Source: Heterodera schachtii (Eukaryota > Nematoda > Chromadorea > Rhabditida > Heteroderidae). Taken from it: a stretch of 64,000 nucleotides of DNA. The stretch's first letter is position 1. Each line of letters starts with the position of its first letter. Location of the stretch: contig SIJG01000008.1 in the NCBI GenBank assembly GCA_023374025.1, positions 186,001 through 250,000 on the forward strand, written 5' to 3'. The position numbers were made by a program, and so were the translations under genes. The notes under the pieces are model-generated. The model did no database searches and was not told where the DNA came from. It saw only the letters and a program-made list of their open reading frames with translations. This document shows positions 47,932-59,061 of the stretch, in pieces.

Positions 47932-50106
47932 ATGCGCTTTCAATTGCCCACTGAACTTATTGCCGAATTGGTCAATGCTTTTCCCTTCGATTTCCGTTGG
48001 TCCGTTCTCCGAAATTCTTCCTCCGTTTTGTATCACTTTCTCGTCAAAAGAGAACGGACTTTTCTTCAAAATGTTGATGTGAGAATTCGAAAAGTAAGTT
48101 TTAAAAGCAGAAAGCACATAAAAATGATTTATTGTATAATTATAATTAATAAATGAATTTTGTCTTGTAAATTGCTAATGCACAAACTGTGAGGAATACG
48201 CGAGAATCTTGAGTCAAGAAATTTCTTGATTTTTGGGGTCTGGGTCTTTATCATCATTTTATAAAATAATATTTTCCAAAATTTTCTCCGCCCGCCCCTC
48301 ATAATTCCTCGAAAGTTTTTTTTTTTTTGAAAAAGCATACCCCAAACAAAAAAAGCTTTTTCGTGTACCTTTTTGAATGATTTTACGAACATTTTTGGCT
48401 TTGATTTTTTTGAAATTAACCAATTTGTTGTGGTTGCTAATAGAGAGAACATTTAGGAGTGTCGATTAGTGGCATCAATTTGTTGAATTAGGGAAACTAT
48501 GAAAGGAGCTAATCCCCAAAATCCGGGCTGTTTGGCAGATCGCCAAAACATTACACCGGACTCAACCATAAACGGCCCATTTTCAGCTTCTCAACTCATA
48601 CCAACAGCTCGGGAGATGGGAAAATAACGAAATCGCTCTCCCAATGCTAAGGGATGTGCCAATACATGAAGCTGTCCTCGGGGCACGCGCTTTGATCAGC
48701 TTTCATACGGTAGGGAATCAAATTAGAGGGGAGTTCATACGGTATCAGAGAAAAACACGCGTGCTCTGACCAGCTTTCACACGGTAGTGAAAATGAGGTT
48801 TATACGGTATCAAATTTCAAAAAAACCCATCCCTTTCCCCATTGCTTAAAAGGGAAATGTCGAAGAACTGTTCGCCATTTTGGAAGGTCACAAATTCGGA
48901 TCAGAGCAAATCCAACCGGTGCTGCATCTGTTGTGGTGGCAAACGCATTACACGGCGGCCGAACAAATTCGGGGGAGGTAAAACGGGGAAGAAATTTTCA
49001 AATTTTTGAAAATTTAAACAATATTTAAGACCACTCGGCGCCGTGGGCAAGTACCGGGTGCGCAGAAGGCACCCGTTGCCGCGCACAATTTGGACCGGGA
49101 AAAGAACGGACTTTTGCTTTAGGGAAGAAACGGTGAGTGAAAATCAACAAGGAATAATTATCTCATAATTGGCGGCTCATTAGTGCAAATGCGTCAATGA
49201 TATTGTATTTTTAAAAATAAATTCTGTAACTGAAGACTGTAAAATTTGTAAATTTTCAGAATTTGTAAATATATATTCTGTAATTGGTATACTGTGGGTA
49301 GTTCCTTCTCATCCAAATCACACTTAAAAATTCAGATCACTTTGTAACGTGTATTGCCCTTCACTATTAGCACCGTACAATTAATTTGATCATTTTTACG
49401 CTGTCTTTTCCCCGCTGGGGGCACCCTTCCCACTTCCATGTACATTTGAGGGTTCAACATCCACGGATTCTGGAATGAAAATATTAAACCACCTCATTTT
49501 ATTTTAGGGAAAATTAGGAGTCATGGGTACCAAATGGCACCCAATGAATCTATCGTATCCGTTTAAAAATACTGTATCACTGACGCATTTTCACACTGAC
49601 GTATCTTCACCATTCACATAATTAGCGGACGAAGAACTTTTCGAAAAAATGCCATTTTTGCAGAGCAAAATACTCAGAGAACATTATCTGACCGACCCCG
49701 ACCCGAGCCCGGCCGTGAAACAGCAGCTGGCGCAAGAGAGATGTCTTACGGAGAAGCAGGGTAATCAGTTAATGGATGGTAATTAGTGCCTAATTAGATA
49801 ATTAATAAATTCGGCTGGTGGGGAATTATTTAATTATACTATCATAACCGCAATCAATGATTAAAGATATTTAAGTTAACAAGTGGTTCAAAAAGCGACG
49901 GTTGAGGGAAAAATTGCAACAACAACAAATGGCTGAGTTGTCGCCGCTTTGTCCGGGCACGAGCAGCAGCAGTGACGGATTGTCTCGGTCTGATAATCAT
50001 TCGGTAGACAATCGACTGACTAATTTTTTAATATTAATTAACCAAATTTAAGTGCTCTTCCGTCAAACTGCCACCTGCTGCTGAATTTAAGAAAAAGGAT
50101 GAATGA
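47932..50106 (+). CDS. SIX-class homeobox gene, possibly fused to an F-box-like first exon
   Basis: The SIX part is solid, with six in-phase exons: 48587-48709, 48853-48977, 49030-49132, 49664-49760, 49876-50003, 50053-50106. The SIX domain reads [20 protein letters not shown] and [20 protein letters not shown]. The hallmark link [19 protein letters not shown] is followed by a homeodomain ([36 protein letters not shown]) and a Ser-rich tail ending [11 protein letters not shown] proteins are nuclear transcription factors in head, muscle and sensory development. The normal first ~35 residues of the SIX domain are missing. An F-box-like exon (47932-48093, phase 0, donor AAA|GTAAGT) lies just upstream in frame and could be its first exon (total 263 aa) or a separate gene. 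Homeodomain Asn51 is replaced by Lys. Confidence 0.75.
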
Positions 50107-50194
50107 ACGAACGGAGCACAAAGAAAAGGAGGGGAAGAGAAGGGGACGGCATAATTTGACAAGAAAGTGCCATCACAAATTGTCAAATTCCAAA

Positions 50195-51060
50195 TTAAAT
50201 TAAATTTTCACTGAATTAAATTTTAATCATTTGACAAATATGACGTGTCATATTCATGATCACTGGCCCGGAAATATCTGAGAACAACCCATAATCATAC
50301 GCTTTTTAAAATCCTTTCTTGACCTATTTTTGGGTCCTATGAGAAAATGTCTTTTTCTAAAATGGGCACTAAAATACTGCAATAAAATGGGAGAGGCTCA
50401 GTTAAACGCCCTAATCGTTCATGGGAAACAAAAAATTCCTTCATTTTATAAACAAATTGATTTTTGTCGTTTACCATTGCCCTCCTCCTCTCTTAACTAC
50501 TTTTACTTTACAAATAATACATGTAAATCCCAATGAATTATTCCCAAAAATTAAAACTCCCTGCCGAACTCCTTGCGGAATTGGCCAATGCCATTCTTTA
50601 TGACCTTCGTTGGTCCGTTGTCCGAGTTTCTCCCGTTTTTGATCATTTTCTCGTCAAAAAACAACTGATAATTCGCCAAAATAAAATTAGAGTAATTGAT
50701 TAAAATTAAAAAAAAAACTTTGTCAATTCAATTTTATTGTAAAGACAAAAAAGAAATTTATGTTAAAATAATTTGAAATCTACCAAAAATGGACAATAAT
50801 TCTTTTTTTTATTTACAGAAAATAAAAGCAGAAATTGACGAAGAAACGCGTGTCTTGGATGAAAAGACACGGGCAGACAATGCGGCAATCGCTGAATGGA
50901 TTAAGGCGACCTCAGAAAAAGACGAAGCAGAGAAGGAAGAGGAGAAAGAAGTCAAGATAGCGGAGGAAGCATTTAAAAAAGCGGAGGAAGCATTTAAGCA
51001 AGCGAAGGAAATGGCAGCGAAGAAAAGAAAAGAAAAAATGAAAATATGGCGCGAATCGAC
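50195..51060 (+). repeat. Segmental duplicate of 59426-60440
   Basis: From AATTAAATTAAATTTT-like flank through the whole gene at 50533, the sequence matches 59426-60440 at very high identity, including introns and upstream flank (AATGGGCACTAAAATACTGC). The copies differ in number of internal 75-bp repeats and at the extreme 3' end. Confidence 0.9.
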
Positions 51061-51094
51061 TTCTAAAAAAAAAAAATCCAATCAAAAGTATTAA
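50533..51094 (+). CDS. F-box-like/coiled-coil family protein A, 144 aa
   Basis: Exon 1 50533-50691 (53 codons): MNYSQKLKLPAELLAELANA, then LYDLRWSVVRVSPVFDHFLV, donor AGA|GTAATT. Exon 2 50819-51094 starts after TTTACAG in phase 0: KIKAEIDEETRVLDEKTRAD, then a long Lys/Glu/Ala helix (EKEEEKEVKIAEEAFKKAEE) and a basic, Lys-rich end (a nuclear signal is possible). The F-box-like segment is well preserved. The coiled-coil half resembles no named domain I know. It is a near-identical duplicate of the gene at 59767 but with a shorter repeat region. A MITE sits 7 bases beyond the stop. Confidence 0.7.
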
Positions 51095-51101
51095 TGATAT
51101 T

Positions 51102-51437
51102 GGGATAAACTGTAGTGAACGCCCCGTGAAAAAATGGCACAAATGATATACCAATCGATTTGTCCCGAGGAGCTAAGCATGGAAAAATATGTATCGAGTT
51201 GCGGAAATGCCAAAAAACCGGTTTTTGAACCGGTTCAAAACTCGAAAAATTGAGTGAAAAGGGGGGCTCCCGACCCTTTAAAACGGTCAAATTTGGATAA
51301 ATTTGGTATCACTCGAAACCGGTTTTTTTGCATTTCCGCAACTCGAGACATATTTTTCCATGCTTAGCTCCTCGAGACGAATCGATTGGTATATCATTTG
51401 TGCCATTTTTTCACGGGGCGTTCACTACAGTTCACCC
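51102..51437. mobile_element. MITE, 336 bp, with perfect TGATATT target duplication
   Basis: Ends GGGATAAACTGTAGTGAACG and its near reverse complement (CGTTCACTACAGTTCACCC) head arms of about 140 bases (CGGGGCG, AAATGGCACAAATGATAT, CTAAGCATGGAAAAATATGT). TGATATT repeats exactly at 51095-51101 and 51438-51444. The element is absent after the duplicate gene at 60463, so insertion followed the duplication or was private to this copy. Confidence 0.97.
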
Positions 51438-51532
51438 TGATATTGAATTATATATTCATACGGTCATAACCGCAATTAATGCTCAACAAATCATTGTTAA
51501 AGACTGATCACATTTTAAAAAATATATTTAAG

Positions 51533-51803
51533 TTAACAAGTGGTTCAAAAAGCGACGGTTGTGGGACAAATTGCAACAACAAATGTTTGTTGTCGCCGCT
51601 TTGTCCGGGCAGGAGCAGCAGCAGTGACGGATTGTCTCGCTCCGATGATCATCAGGTAGGCAATTGACTGACTAATTGTTTAGAATTATTAATTACCTAA
51701 CCAATTTAAGTGCTCTTCCGCCAAATTGCCACCTGTTGAATTTAAGAAAAAGGACGAACTTTTGGGACCGAAAGAAAAGAAACGGAAAGAAAAGGATGAA
51801 TGA
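51533..51803 (+). pseudogene. Broken copy of the last two SIX-homeobox exons
   Basis: 51533 onward repeats the exon at 49876-50003 ([10 protein letters not shown] retained, then WDKLQQQ). A 2-base loss shifts the frame to a stop at 51625-51627. The following exon copy (51711-51803) is open and longer than the original: CSSAKLPPVEFKKKDELLG, then KEKKRKEKDE. No upstream SIX or homeodomain exons accompany it. This is a 3' duplication, probably non-functional unless spliced differently. Confidence 0.8.
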
Positions 51804-51821
51804 ACGAACGGAACAAAAAAA

Positions 51822-52083
51822 GGTAATACTGCCGATGGTAGCCCCCCTTTTTTGAAGAAACATTTCGTTTTCAAAAGTCATGAAAATATGTATCCAATGG
51901 TTTTCAGGGTCGCTTTTTTCTGCATTTTGGTTCGAATTCTGGTCTGGGGTTCGAATTTAGTCGAAATGGATGCCGAATTCGTGATCAGCGACCCTGAAAA
52001 CCATTGGATGCATATTTTCATGATTTTTGGAAAACAAAAAAAAATTTCTTCAAAAAAGGGGGGCTACCATCGGCAGTATTACC
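51822..52083. mobile_element. Fold-back MITE, 262 bp, in the family 3' tail
   Basis: GGTAATACTGCCGATGGTAG at the left end is exactly complementary to CTACCATCGGCAGTATTACC at the right. Arms continue for about 110 bases (CCCCCCTTTTTT, ATGAAAATATG, CCAATGGTTTTCAGGGTCGC). Its core is related to the 34839 element. It interrupts the shared tail between CGAACGGAAC and GGAGGTGAAGAGAAAGGCAC; the target is a run of A. Confidence 0.95.
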
Positions 52084-52535
52084 AAAAAAAGGAGGTGAAG
52101 AGAAAGGCACGGCACAATTTGAGAAGAATTGGCCACCATACAATTGTTTTATTTGTTAAATAAAATTCCAAGAAATTTTGAATTTTTAACTTTAAAGAAA
52201 TCGTGAAAAATGATTTCTCAATAATATGGGCAGGAATTGGTTATAAAAAAATTAGTTGTTAAGACTTTTTAAATGTATTTATGATAAAGTTTTGTTTTCT
52301 TGATAATTGCACAAATATGTATTTGAAAAGTAAATTTAAAAAACTGGAATCCAATATTAATGGACAGGAATGGATATAAAAATTAAAATTCTTGTTGTAA
52401 GACTTTTGAAATGTATTTATGAGAAAACAGTTTAAGTATTTGCAGTGATAATTGCGTAAAAATTTGAAAAGTAAATTAAACAAAAGATGGAATCCAAAAA
52501 ATCATTTGATCACTCAACTCGACTCTTTCATTCAT

Positions 52536-54018
52536 TCATTCGTCGTCCATTTCGCGCAGTTTCCAACTCTTCGCTTTCTCTCTCTTCCCCCGCTTTTTCT
52601 CAATTTGGCCCATCATTTTGTCCTCCAACTCGGCACATTGGTCATACCATGCCCACTGTTCTCTTGTTGGTGTCTTCACAAATGCGCCCTTTCGTCCTCC
52701 TCCCCCTCCCCCAATTTCGTAACAAATCGCGGGTTTTTCGTTCAGTTTGGACCAATTCTGTTGCACTCGCTTCTTCAGCACCAACGTCACCTTTCTTGTG
52801 GTGATCAGCATCTGTGGAAATAAAAACATTTGATGCTGAAAATTGGTTACAAATGCGCCGAACAGAAGGACGCGAAAGTTCAAAGATTCTCTAAATTCGT
52901 TCAAAGAATGCTTTTTTTTGACTTTTTTCAATAATGCTTTATTACATAAAAAGCCAAGGCATGAATAAAAAGGAAAAAAATTAGAAAAAATCATTCTTAT
53001 TTATGCCAAGAAAAATAACTCCAATTAAAGGTCCACTTTGCTTTTTTCGGGTGACACCCATGGACAGTCCCAGAGGGAATATGCGGGGTACGGTACATCA
53101 CTCCCTCTCCCCCATTCCCAGTCAACGCAAAATTTTATTTAATTTCAGAAAAATCAAGAAAAAAACAAAAAACAAAAAATAATTAGTACCAAGCTTAATT
53201 CAAGAAATTCAGAAAATATTATTTTCAGTAACACTTAGCTTTTCAAAAAAAAGATAAAACAAAATTTCTTAAAAATCTAACTTTTGATATTTTTTTTTTT
53301 GCGGCGACGTTTTGAGGTATACCCCCCTCCTCGACGAATTTTTTTTGAAAGGAACCCAAATTTGGTGTGAAAAAAGGTCGACCGTCCCTGGTGACATTGG
53401 TGGCATCCTATACGACGATATAAGGCTAGCACAGGCATAACCAACCACGCTTTGCGACGGCACAATTTCGGCGACCAATTCGTAATTTTTGACACTCCAT
53501 TTGGCACCAAATGCGTGCACCACCGTCACAGTCAGTCGCCGGCCGTCACTCTCCGCGTGCGTCCCTTCCGCAACCGCTCCGCCCACGTTGATGCACAAAT
53601 GCACGCAGTCCAACTGTTCGGACCATTTGTCGGGGGCCCTCAGTTTCTCACGCTTGAATTACAACAAAAATAAACATTATTTTTTTTGACAAATTATCAT
53701 TTCATGAATTTTTAACATTGCCCATACCGGATAAAAATAAAAAACCTAATCGATGGGCTTATTTTATTGGTTGCCGCCTCTGAAATTCATTGCTCTTCTA
53801 ATTGACAGTTAATTAAATTTTATTTTTAGAATGGATGAGCCCTCTCCAATTTTGAAAATTTTGTATCTAAATGTTGCCAGTGTTTTCGGAGAAGTCTAAA
53901 ATGACGCATTTTTGTACAAATTTTACCAAATCAGCCTACAACGATTAAAACTGACCTTTGGCACCACAGAATGGCGCAGTCCGAACTGATTGTGACGGTC
54001 AATGCGATTCTTGGCCGC
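52536..54018 (-). CDS. Unidentified minus-strand gene, partial model
   Basis: Three phase-0 exons look genuine. 54018-53956 encodes AAKNRIDRHNQFGLRHSVVP. An exon starting at 53652 reads REKLRAPDKWSEQLDCVHLC, then INVGGAVAEGTHAESDGRRL and WSVKNYELVAEIVPSQS; its donor is uncertain, with 53443 or 53286 possible. The last exon, from 52835 or 52811 to the stop at 52536, has LITTRKVTLVLKKRVQQNW, a six-Gly run, KGAFVKTPTREQWAWYDQCA and a Lys/Glu-rich end. GC content and codon regularity are higher than in the F-box cluster, like the conserved genes. I do not recognise the family. The start codon and possibly more exons lie beyond 54018. Confidence 0.5.
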
Positions 54019-54749
54019 CTGTGTTGGGGAAGAATCAAAATTATGAAAATTTACAAAATTAAAAATTTGTGAACCTTAAGTTTTTCACCCTCACCCACCC
54101 TCTCCTCACTTTTTTCACTCTGACCGCAATTGATGTCATTGTATGATGAGTTTGGTGGCCATTCATTTTATTGTTCAAATTATTTGGGGAATGGGAAAAT
54201 TTGTAGAAAAATTAGCAAATGTACAGCAAAAAAACACCTAAAACATGGACTAAAATAAAAGAAAAACAAAACATTCTTTTCCAAAAATATGCAATAAAAA
54301 CATTGAATTGCCTTTGCATGACCCAACTCCGGTTTACCTCAGTTGGGCCGTCACGTTTGGGCCACATACGTTTTTTACTACAACTTTTTTCTTTTTTAAC
54401 CAAATCCAACATTGTTAGTATCATTCTAAAGCTTAATCTGTTTAAAAGCCTGTTCTAAGATGCCACAGCAGGCCCAAATGTGAGAATCCAACGGGGACCG
54501 GGCCGAACTGACAAATGAGCGAGTTCACCCAACTCAGATAAAAAAAAACGACTTTTGGGTTTTTTGGCGATATGTTTTTAATTCAAAATTATAAAAGTTT
54601 ACAAAAAATTTTTTTTTAAAATATACATTAATCGCTGCGAAAGAGCGCCTTGAAAAGGGGAAAACAGTCCTAAAGACGAAAAATGTTTTGGTTACGGACA
54701 GACCAAATATGGATACATAGTTGTGTGACTATTGCCTTCATTTGCAATC
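54019..54749. other. Spacer between the minus gene and the right array
   Basis: No convincing exon. GGGCCGTCACGTTTGGGCC at 54343 resembles the cluster at 12373-12440. The upstream part of the minus-strand gene may lie here. Confidence 0.3.
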
Positions 54750-57700
54750 CCATTTAAAAAAATGCTTTTCAGTTTTTTGAAAGTGTCCCATCGCTTTTTC
54801 TGTGCCTCGGCGTTTTCAAAGCATTGAGCAAAATTTGATACAAAAGTGATGGCGGAGTTTCACCCCCTCCCCCTCCAAAATTGACTGAAATTTGACAAAT
54901 CCCAATTTTCAGGGTGACTCCATCAACTTAAAAATTCTCGGTCGAAGAAATTGTCAAAAGCGGAGAATTTGTGAAACGTTTTCCGTTGAGTTCCGTCGCC
55001 ATCACTCCGGCGGGTGAGTTCGTCGAGTGCGAAGTAACTGGCGACTGCCCGTTGACCTGGTCATTATAGTTCAGTGAATTCGCCCGTCTGAATATTGCCA
55101 CGGCACAGTGTCTTGGGCGATCCGAATGCCGTCGCGATTTGTGCCGCGGCGTTTTCAAAAATTTGTTGAGAAACGAGGCGGACAAAATCCAAATATGATT
55201 TGTGAGTGAAAATGGATTTATTTGCGAAATTACATTGTAAACGCTTTTTAGTTCCTTGGAAATCTTTCACCGCTTTTTCTGTGCCGCGGCATTTTCAAAG
55301 CATTGAATAAACTGAGACAAAAATTGTTGTATTACAATTTGTTGAGCATGTTCTGCGTTGAACGTTTTTGAGATGAGGTTCTCATTGTTTATTTTTGAAA
55401 TACATAATGTTCAGTTTAAGTACATTTTCAACACGTCCTTCAAAATTGACTGAAATTGCACAAATCGTCCAATCGGTTGAAGAAATTGCCAAAAATCAAC
55501 TTTCAAAAATCGTTTTCCGCTGTGTTCCGTCGCCATTACGCCAGTGCCTTTGGTGTATGCGAAGTAACCGTCGACGGTCGGTGACCGCCACTCTGAATAT
55601 CGCCACGGCACAGAGTGTTGGGCGATTCGAATTCCGTCGCGATTTGTGCCGTGTCATTTTCAAAATTTGTTGAGAAACGAGGCGGCACAACCCAAATGAT
55701 GGGTGAGTGATTATATGGATTCATTTGGAAATCTTATTGTAAACGCTTTTTAGTTTTTTGAAAATGTGCCACCGCTTTTTCTGTGCCGCGGCGTTTTCAA
55801 AGCATTGAGCAAACTTTGAGACAAAAATGAATTGAATGCTTAAAACAATTTGTTGTGCATCTTCTGCGTTGAACGTTTTTGCGCATTGATGAGGTTCTCA
55901 TTGTTTGTTTTTTGAAATACATTCTCTTCAGTTTAAGCCATTTTCACCCCTCCCTCTAAAATTGACTTAAATTTGATAAATCTTCCAATTTTCAGGGCGA
56001 CTCCGCCAATTTAATCATTTGTCGTTTTCGAAGAAATTGTCAAAAGCGAAGAACTTCTGAAACGCTTTTCCGTTGTGTTCTGTCGCCATTACGCCGGTTG
56101 ACTTCGGCGAGTGCAAAGTAACCGTCGGCTGTCCGTCCGTTGAATTGGTCATTCTGATTCAGTGACTTCGCTTTCTGAGCTGATTCAAAGCTTTTTATCT
56201 TGAAAATTTTTAAGTTCTAAAATTTGCTACGAATTGTGGAGCAGGTCGTTTTCCCCTGCCGTTTTCCCCACACGTTGTTTCCTCCCCGAAAAAATAAAAA
56301 ATTTTTTCAAAAAATTTTTTATTAAATATTTCTTATGAAAAAATTTAGGTTAAAATTTTTTAAATTTTCAGTTCGGAACGGGGGGGGGGGGGTGAACTGC
56401 ACCCGAAATCTCGTCCCGGCGAAATTTTATACTGTTCCCACCTTTGAATTTTTTCAAATTGATATAAATTGAGCAATTTATTCTTTTTTTTTTTTTTTGC
56501 TTTTTTAGGATGGATGCATTTTTTTGTCTGGTTTTGACGGTCTGCGGCATGACACATCGTCTTTGACGGTTCGTAGGTTTTTTGGCATTTCGTTAATTTT
56601 TTTCTTCGCTACTTTCGCTGCCATTGAATTTCAAAAAAAAAAAAATTTTTTTTCATCTGTCGAAAAGGTGTAGGGATTTTTAGGGCAACTGTTTGTTAGT
56701 GAATTTTTCCTATTTTTAGAATTCTTAACGACCTCCCAACTTTCATTCACCTAAACAGTCTTCTGTTTTTTAATGTGAATGCATAAGACAAATTCGTATA
56801 TTATGATTTGTTCACCCCTCGCCCCCTTCAAAATTGACTGAAAATGGACAAATCGTCCAATTTGCATATCCATTTTCAGGATGACCTTCTCAAAATGCTC
56901 ACTCGAAAAAATTGCCAAAGCGTGAACGTCTGAAACGCTTTGCGTTGTGTTCCGTCGCCATTACGCCGGTGACTTCGGCGAGTGCGAAGAAACCGTCGGC
57001 GGCCGGTGACTTATTCATTCCCCAGTGACATCGCCCTTCTGAGTATCGCCACGGCACAGAGTGTTGGGCGACCCGAATGCCGTCGCCATTTGTGCCGTGC
57101 CGTTTCAAAATATGTCACGCACTTTGCTTGCGCTGAACAATTATACAGTGCTAAGGTTCGTGTTTTTTTCAAAAAAAATTTTTTTTTTTTTTTTTTTTTG
57201 CATGACTTAACAAAATTTTGCCCTTTTTTTGGTGGAACTTACTCATGTGAGGCGAGACAAATTATCCAAATAATTTTACCTTTTCTAGAATTGACCTTTT
57301 TGAGATTCGTAGTCAAAGGAAATTTAATTACACCACCTTTCCCTTTCAAAATTGACTGAAAATGAACAAATCTCGAATTTTCATTTTCAGGGTCACATCC
57401 TCAAAATGCTTATTGTCGGTCGAAGAAATTGCCAGAAGCGTCGAACGTCTGAAACTCTTTGCGTTGTGTTCCGTTGCCATTACGCGGGTGACTTCGGCGA
57501 GTGCGAAAAAATCATCTGTGGTCGTTTGACTTCGCCATTTGATCCAGTGACCTTGCCCTTTTGATACTGAAACGGCGCAATGTGTTTTGGGTGGTCCGAA
57601 TGCCGTCGCCACTGAGGTATGTGCTTTTTTTTGCATAATTTCTAACCAATTTTGCCCTTTTTGGTGGAATTTACTCATGTGAACATACATTAAATAGGGG

Positions 57701-58800
57701 GGGGGGGTCGACCCCCCCTGACTTCGTTCGTATGATGGGCCGAAAGAGGGGGGGACTTCGTATTGGTTGAGACAAAAATGTGGGGAAAGGTCGGATACGA
57801 AGGGAAAAGAGAGAGGCGACTTCGTAAAGGCAAGAAAAATCTGAATAATTTAACAAAATCCTTTTAAATTTAGCCAATTTTGTACAAAAAAACATTTACA
57901 AATTGAGTAATAGTTGGTTTTTGCTTAATCAAATAGGACTTCGTTTTTTTTAACAAATTCTACTCCAATTTTCAAAAAATTTTCCGGCGGCGCCTATCGG
58001 CACCGCCGGACCGCACCCCCGCTTCTCCAAAAGTTTTTTGGAAAAAGCGCGCCGCAAAAAAAGCGGATTTGAAAAATTAAAAAATTTTTGGCCCAAGAGA
58101 AAAAAAAAAAAAGCTTCGCGAAATTGTTACGGGCCTGAAGAGGACTTCGTAAATTTTGGTCTCCGACCCCCCCTCGACTCCCCCTGGACTTCGTTCGTAT
58201 GAAGTTGGGTCGACCCCCCCTACTATTTAATGTATGCATGTGAAGCGAGACAAATTGTCCAATTAATTCTGCTTTTTTCAAAATTGACCCTTTTTGAGAT
58301 TTTTAGTCAAAAGAGAAATCCAACTTAATCCCACCATCCAAATTAAATTTTTCACTCGATAAATGATAATAAAATAACTCAAATATAAATGATTACCACT
58401 TTCTTTACGATTTTTTGTCAGAATTTACAGAGACTGTACAATTTATTCAATTTTTTAATGACTAAAAATGGACAAATCTTCGAATTCTCATATTTCATTT
58501 TCAGGGTGACCCCCCAAAATGCTCATTTGTCAGTCGAAGAAAGTGCCAAAAGCGTTGAACTTCTGAAACGCTTTCCATTGTATTCCGTCGCCATTGCGTG
58601 GGTGACATTGGCGAGAGCGAAGTAACCGTCAGCGGTCGGTTGACTTCGCCATTTGCTCCAGTGACCTCGCCTTCTGAGTGTCGCCACGGCACAGAGTGTT
58701 TTGGGCAATTCGAATGCCATCGCCATTTGTGTCCCTGGGCGTTTTCAAAATGTCCTGCACTTTGTTTGTGCTGTTCCAATTGAACAGTGATGAGGTTCGT
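54750..58800 (+). repeat. Right array: degenerate ~520-bp units, plus orientation
   Basis: The unit core (CCGAATGCCGTCGC..TTTGTGCCG) recurs near 55130, 55643, 57080, 57595 and 58720. Each is preceded by a TTTTCAGGGTGACTCC-like block and VEEIAKSxExLKRF coding relics. The units are reverse complements of those at 9290-11390 and share the AGCATTGAGCAAA and GATGAGGTTC spacers. Frames are shifted or stopped in most copies. An unrelated stretch (56200-56820, with poly-G and poly-T tracts) and the element at 57683 interrupt the array. Confidence 0.8.
57683..58236. mobile_element. MITE, 554 bp, with CATGTGA target duplication
   Basis: Ends ACATACATTAAATAGGGG and CCCCTACTATTTAATGTATG are inverted, followed by inverted GGGTCGACCCCCC and GACTTCGTTCGTATGA. 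CATGTGA repeats exactly at 57676-57682 and 58237-58243. Other array units show the unoccupied site (ACTCATGTGAGGCGAGACAA at 57240; its reverse complement at 9725-9740). A GGCGGCGCC piece of the dispersed repeat is nested inside. Confidence 0.95.
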
Positions 58801-59010
58801 GGTTTTTTTCAGGTTTTTTTTGCAAAATTAAAAACTTTTTCCTTTTGACATTGACTATTTCCTTTTGACATTGACTGTTGTCTAAGTTAAAAAAGTGGAC
58901 GAGTTTTTCGGGCCGGTGTAACTTTTCTAATGGATTTTTTCTTATTTTTAAATGCTTAACGGCTTCTCTCATTTTGGCTTTCATTCACCAATACAGCTTT
59001 CCTTTTTCAG

Positions 59011-59061
59011 TTGGACCATATCCGCTTCAACAACACCGAAGGGGATGAATTCGAATTGTAA
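59011..59061 (+). other. Candidate terminal exon after the right array
   Basis: After CTTTTTCAG the phase-0 frame reads LDHIRFNNTEGDEFEL and stops. It resembles in style the last exon at 62370, which contains LDHIDVMEID. A further exon-like piece (LANIYQSHLAEMDPKQIQ, 59231-59284, between TTTTAG and GTGTCT) follows. No upstream partner exon could be assigned. Confidence 0.3.

Noticed and set aside
50330..50536. Open frame upstream of protein A (duplicated before protein B)
   Set aside because: It lies in the duplicated promoter/5' flank, lacks conservation in a frame-preserving way, and overlaps the start of the real gene.
54928..57690. Frames in the right array as a multi-exon gene
   Set aside because: Copies are frameshifted relative to one another and contain stops. 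Only relic coding similarity remains.
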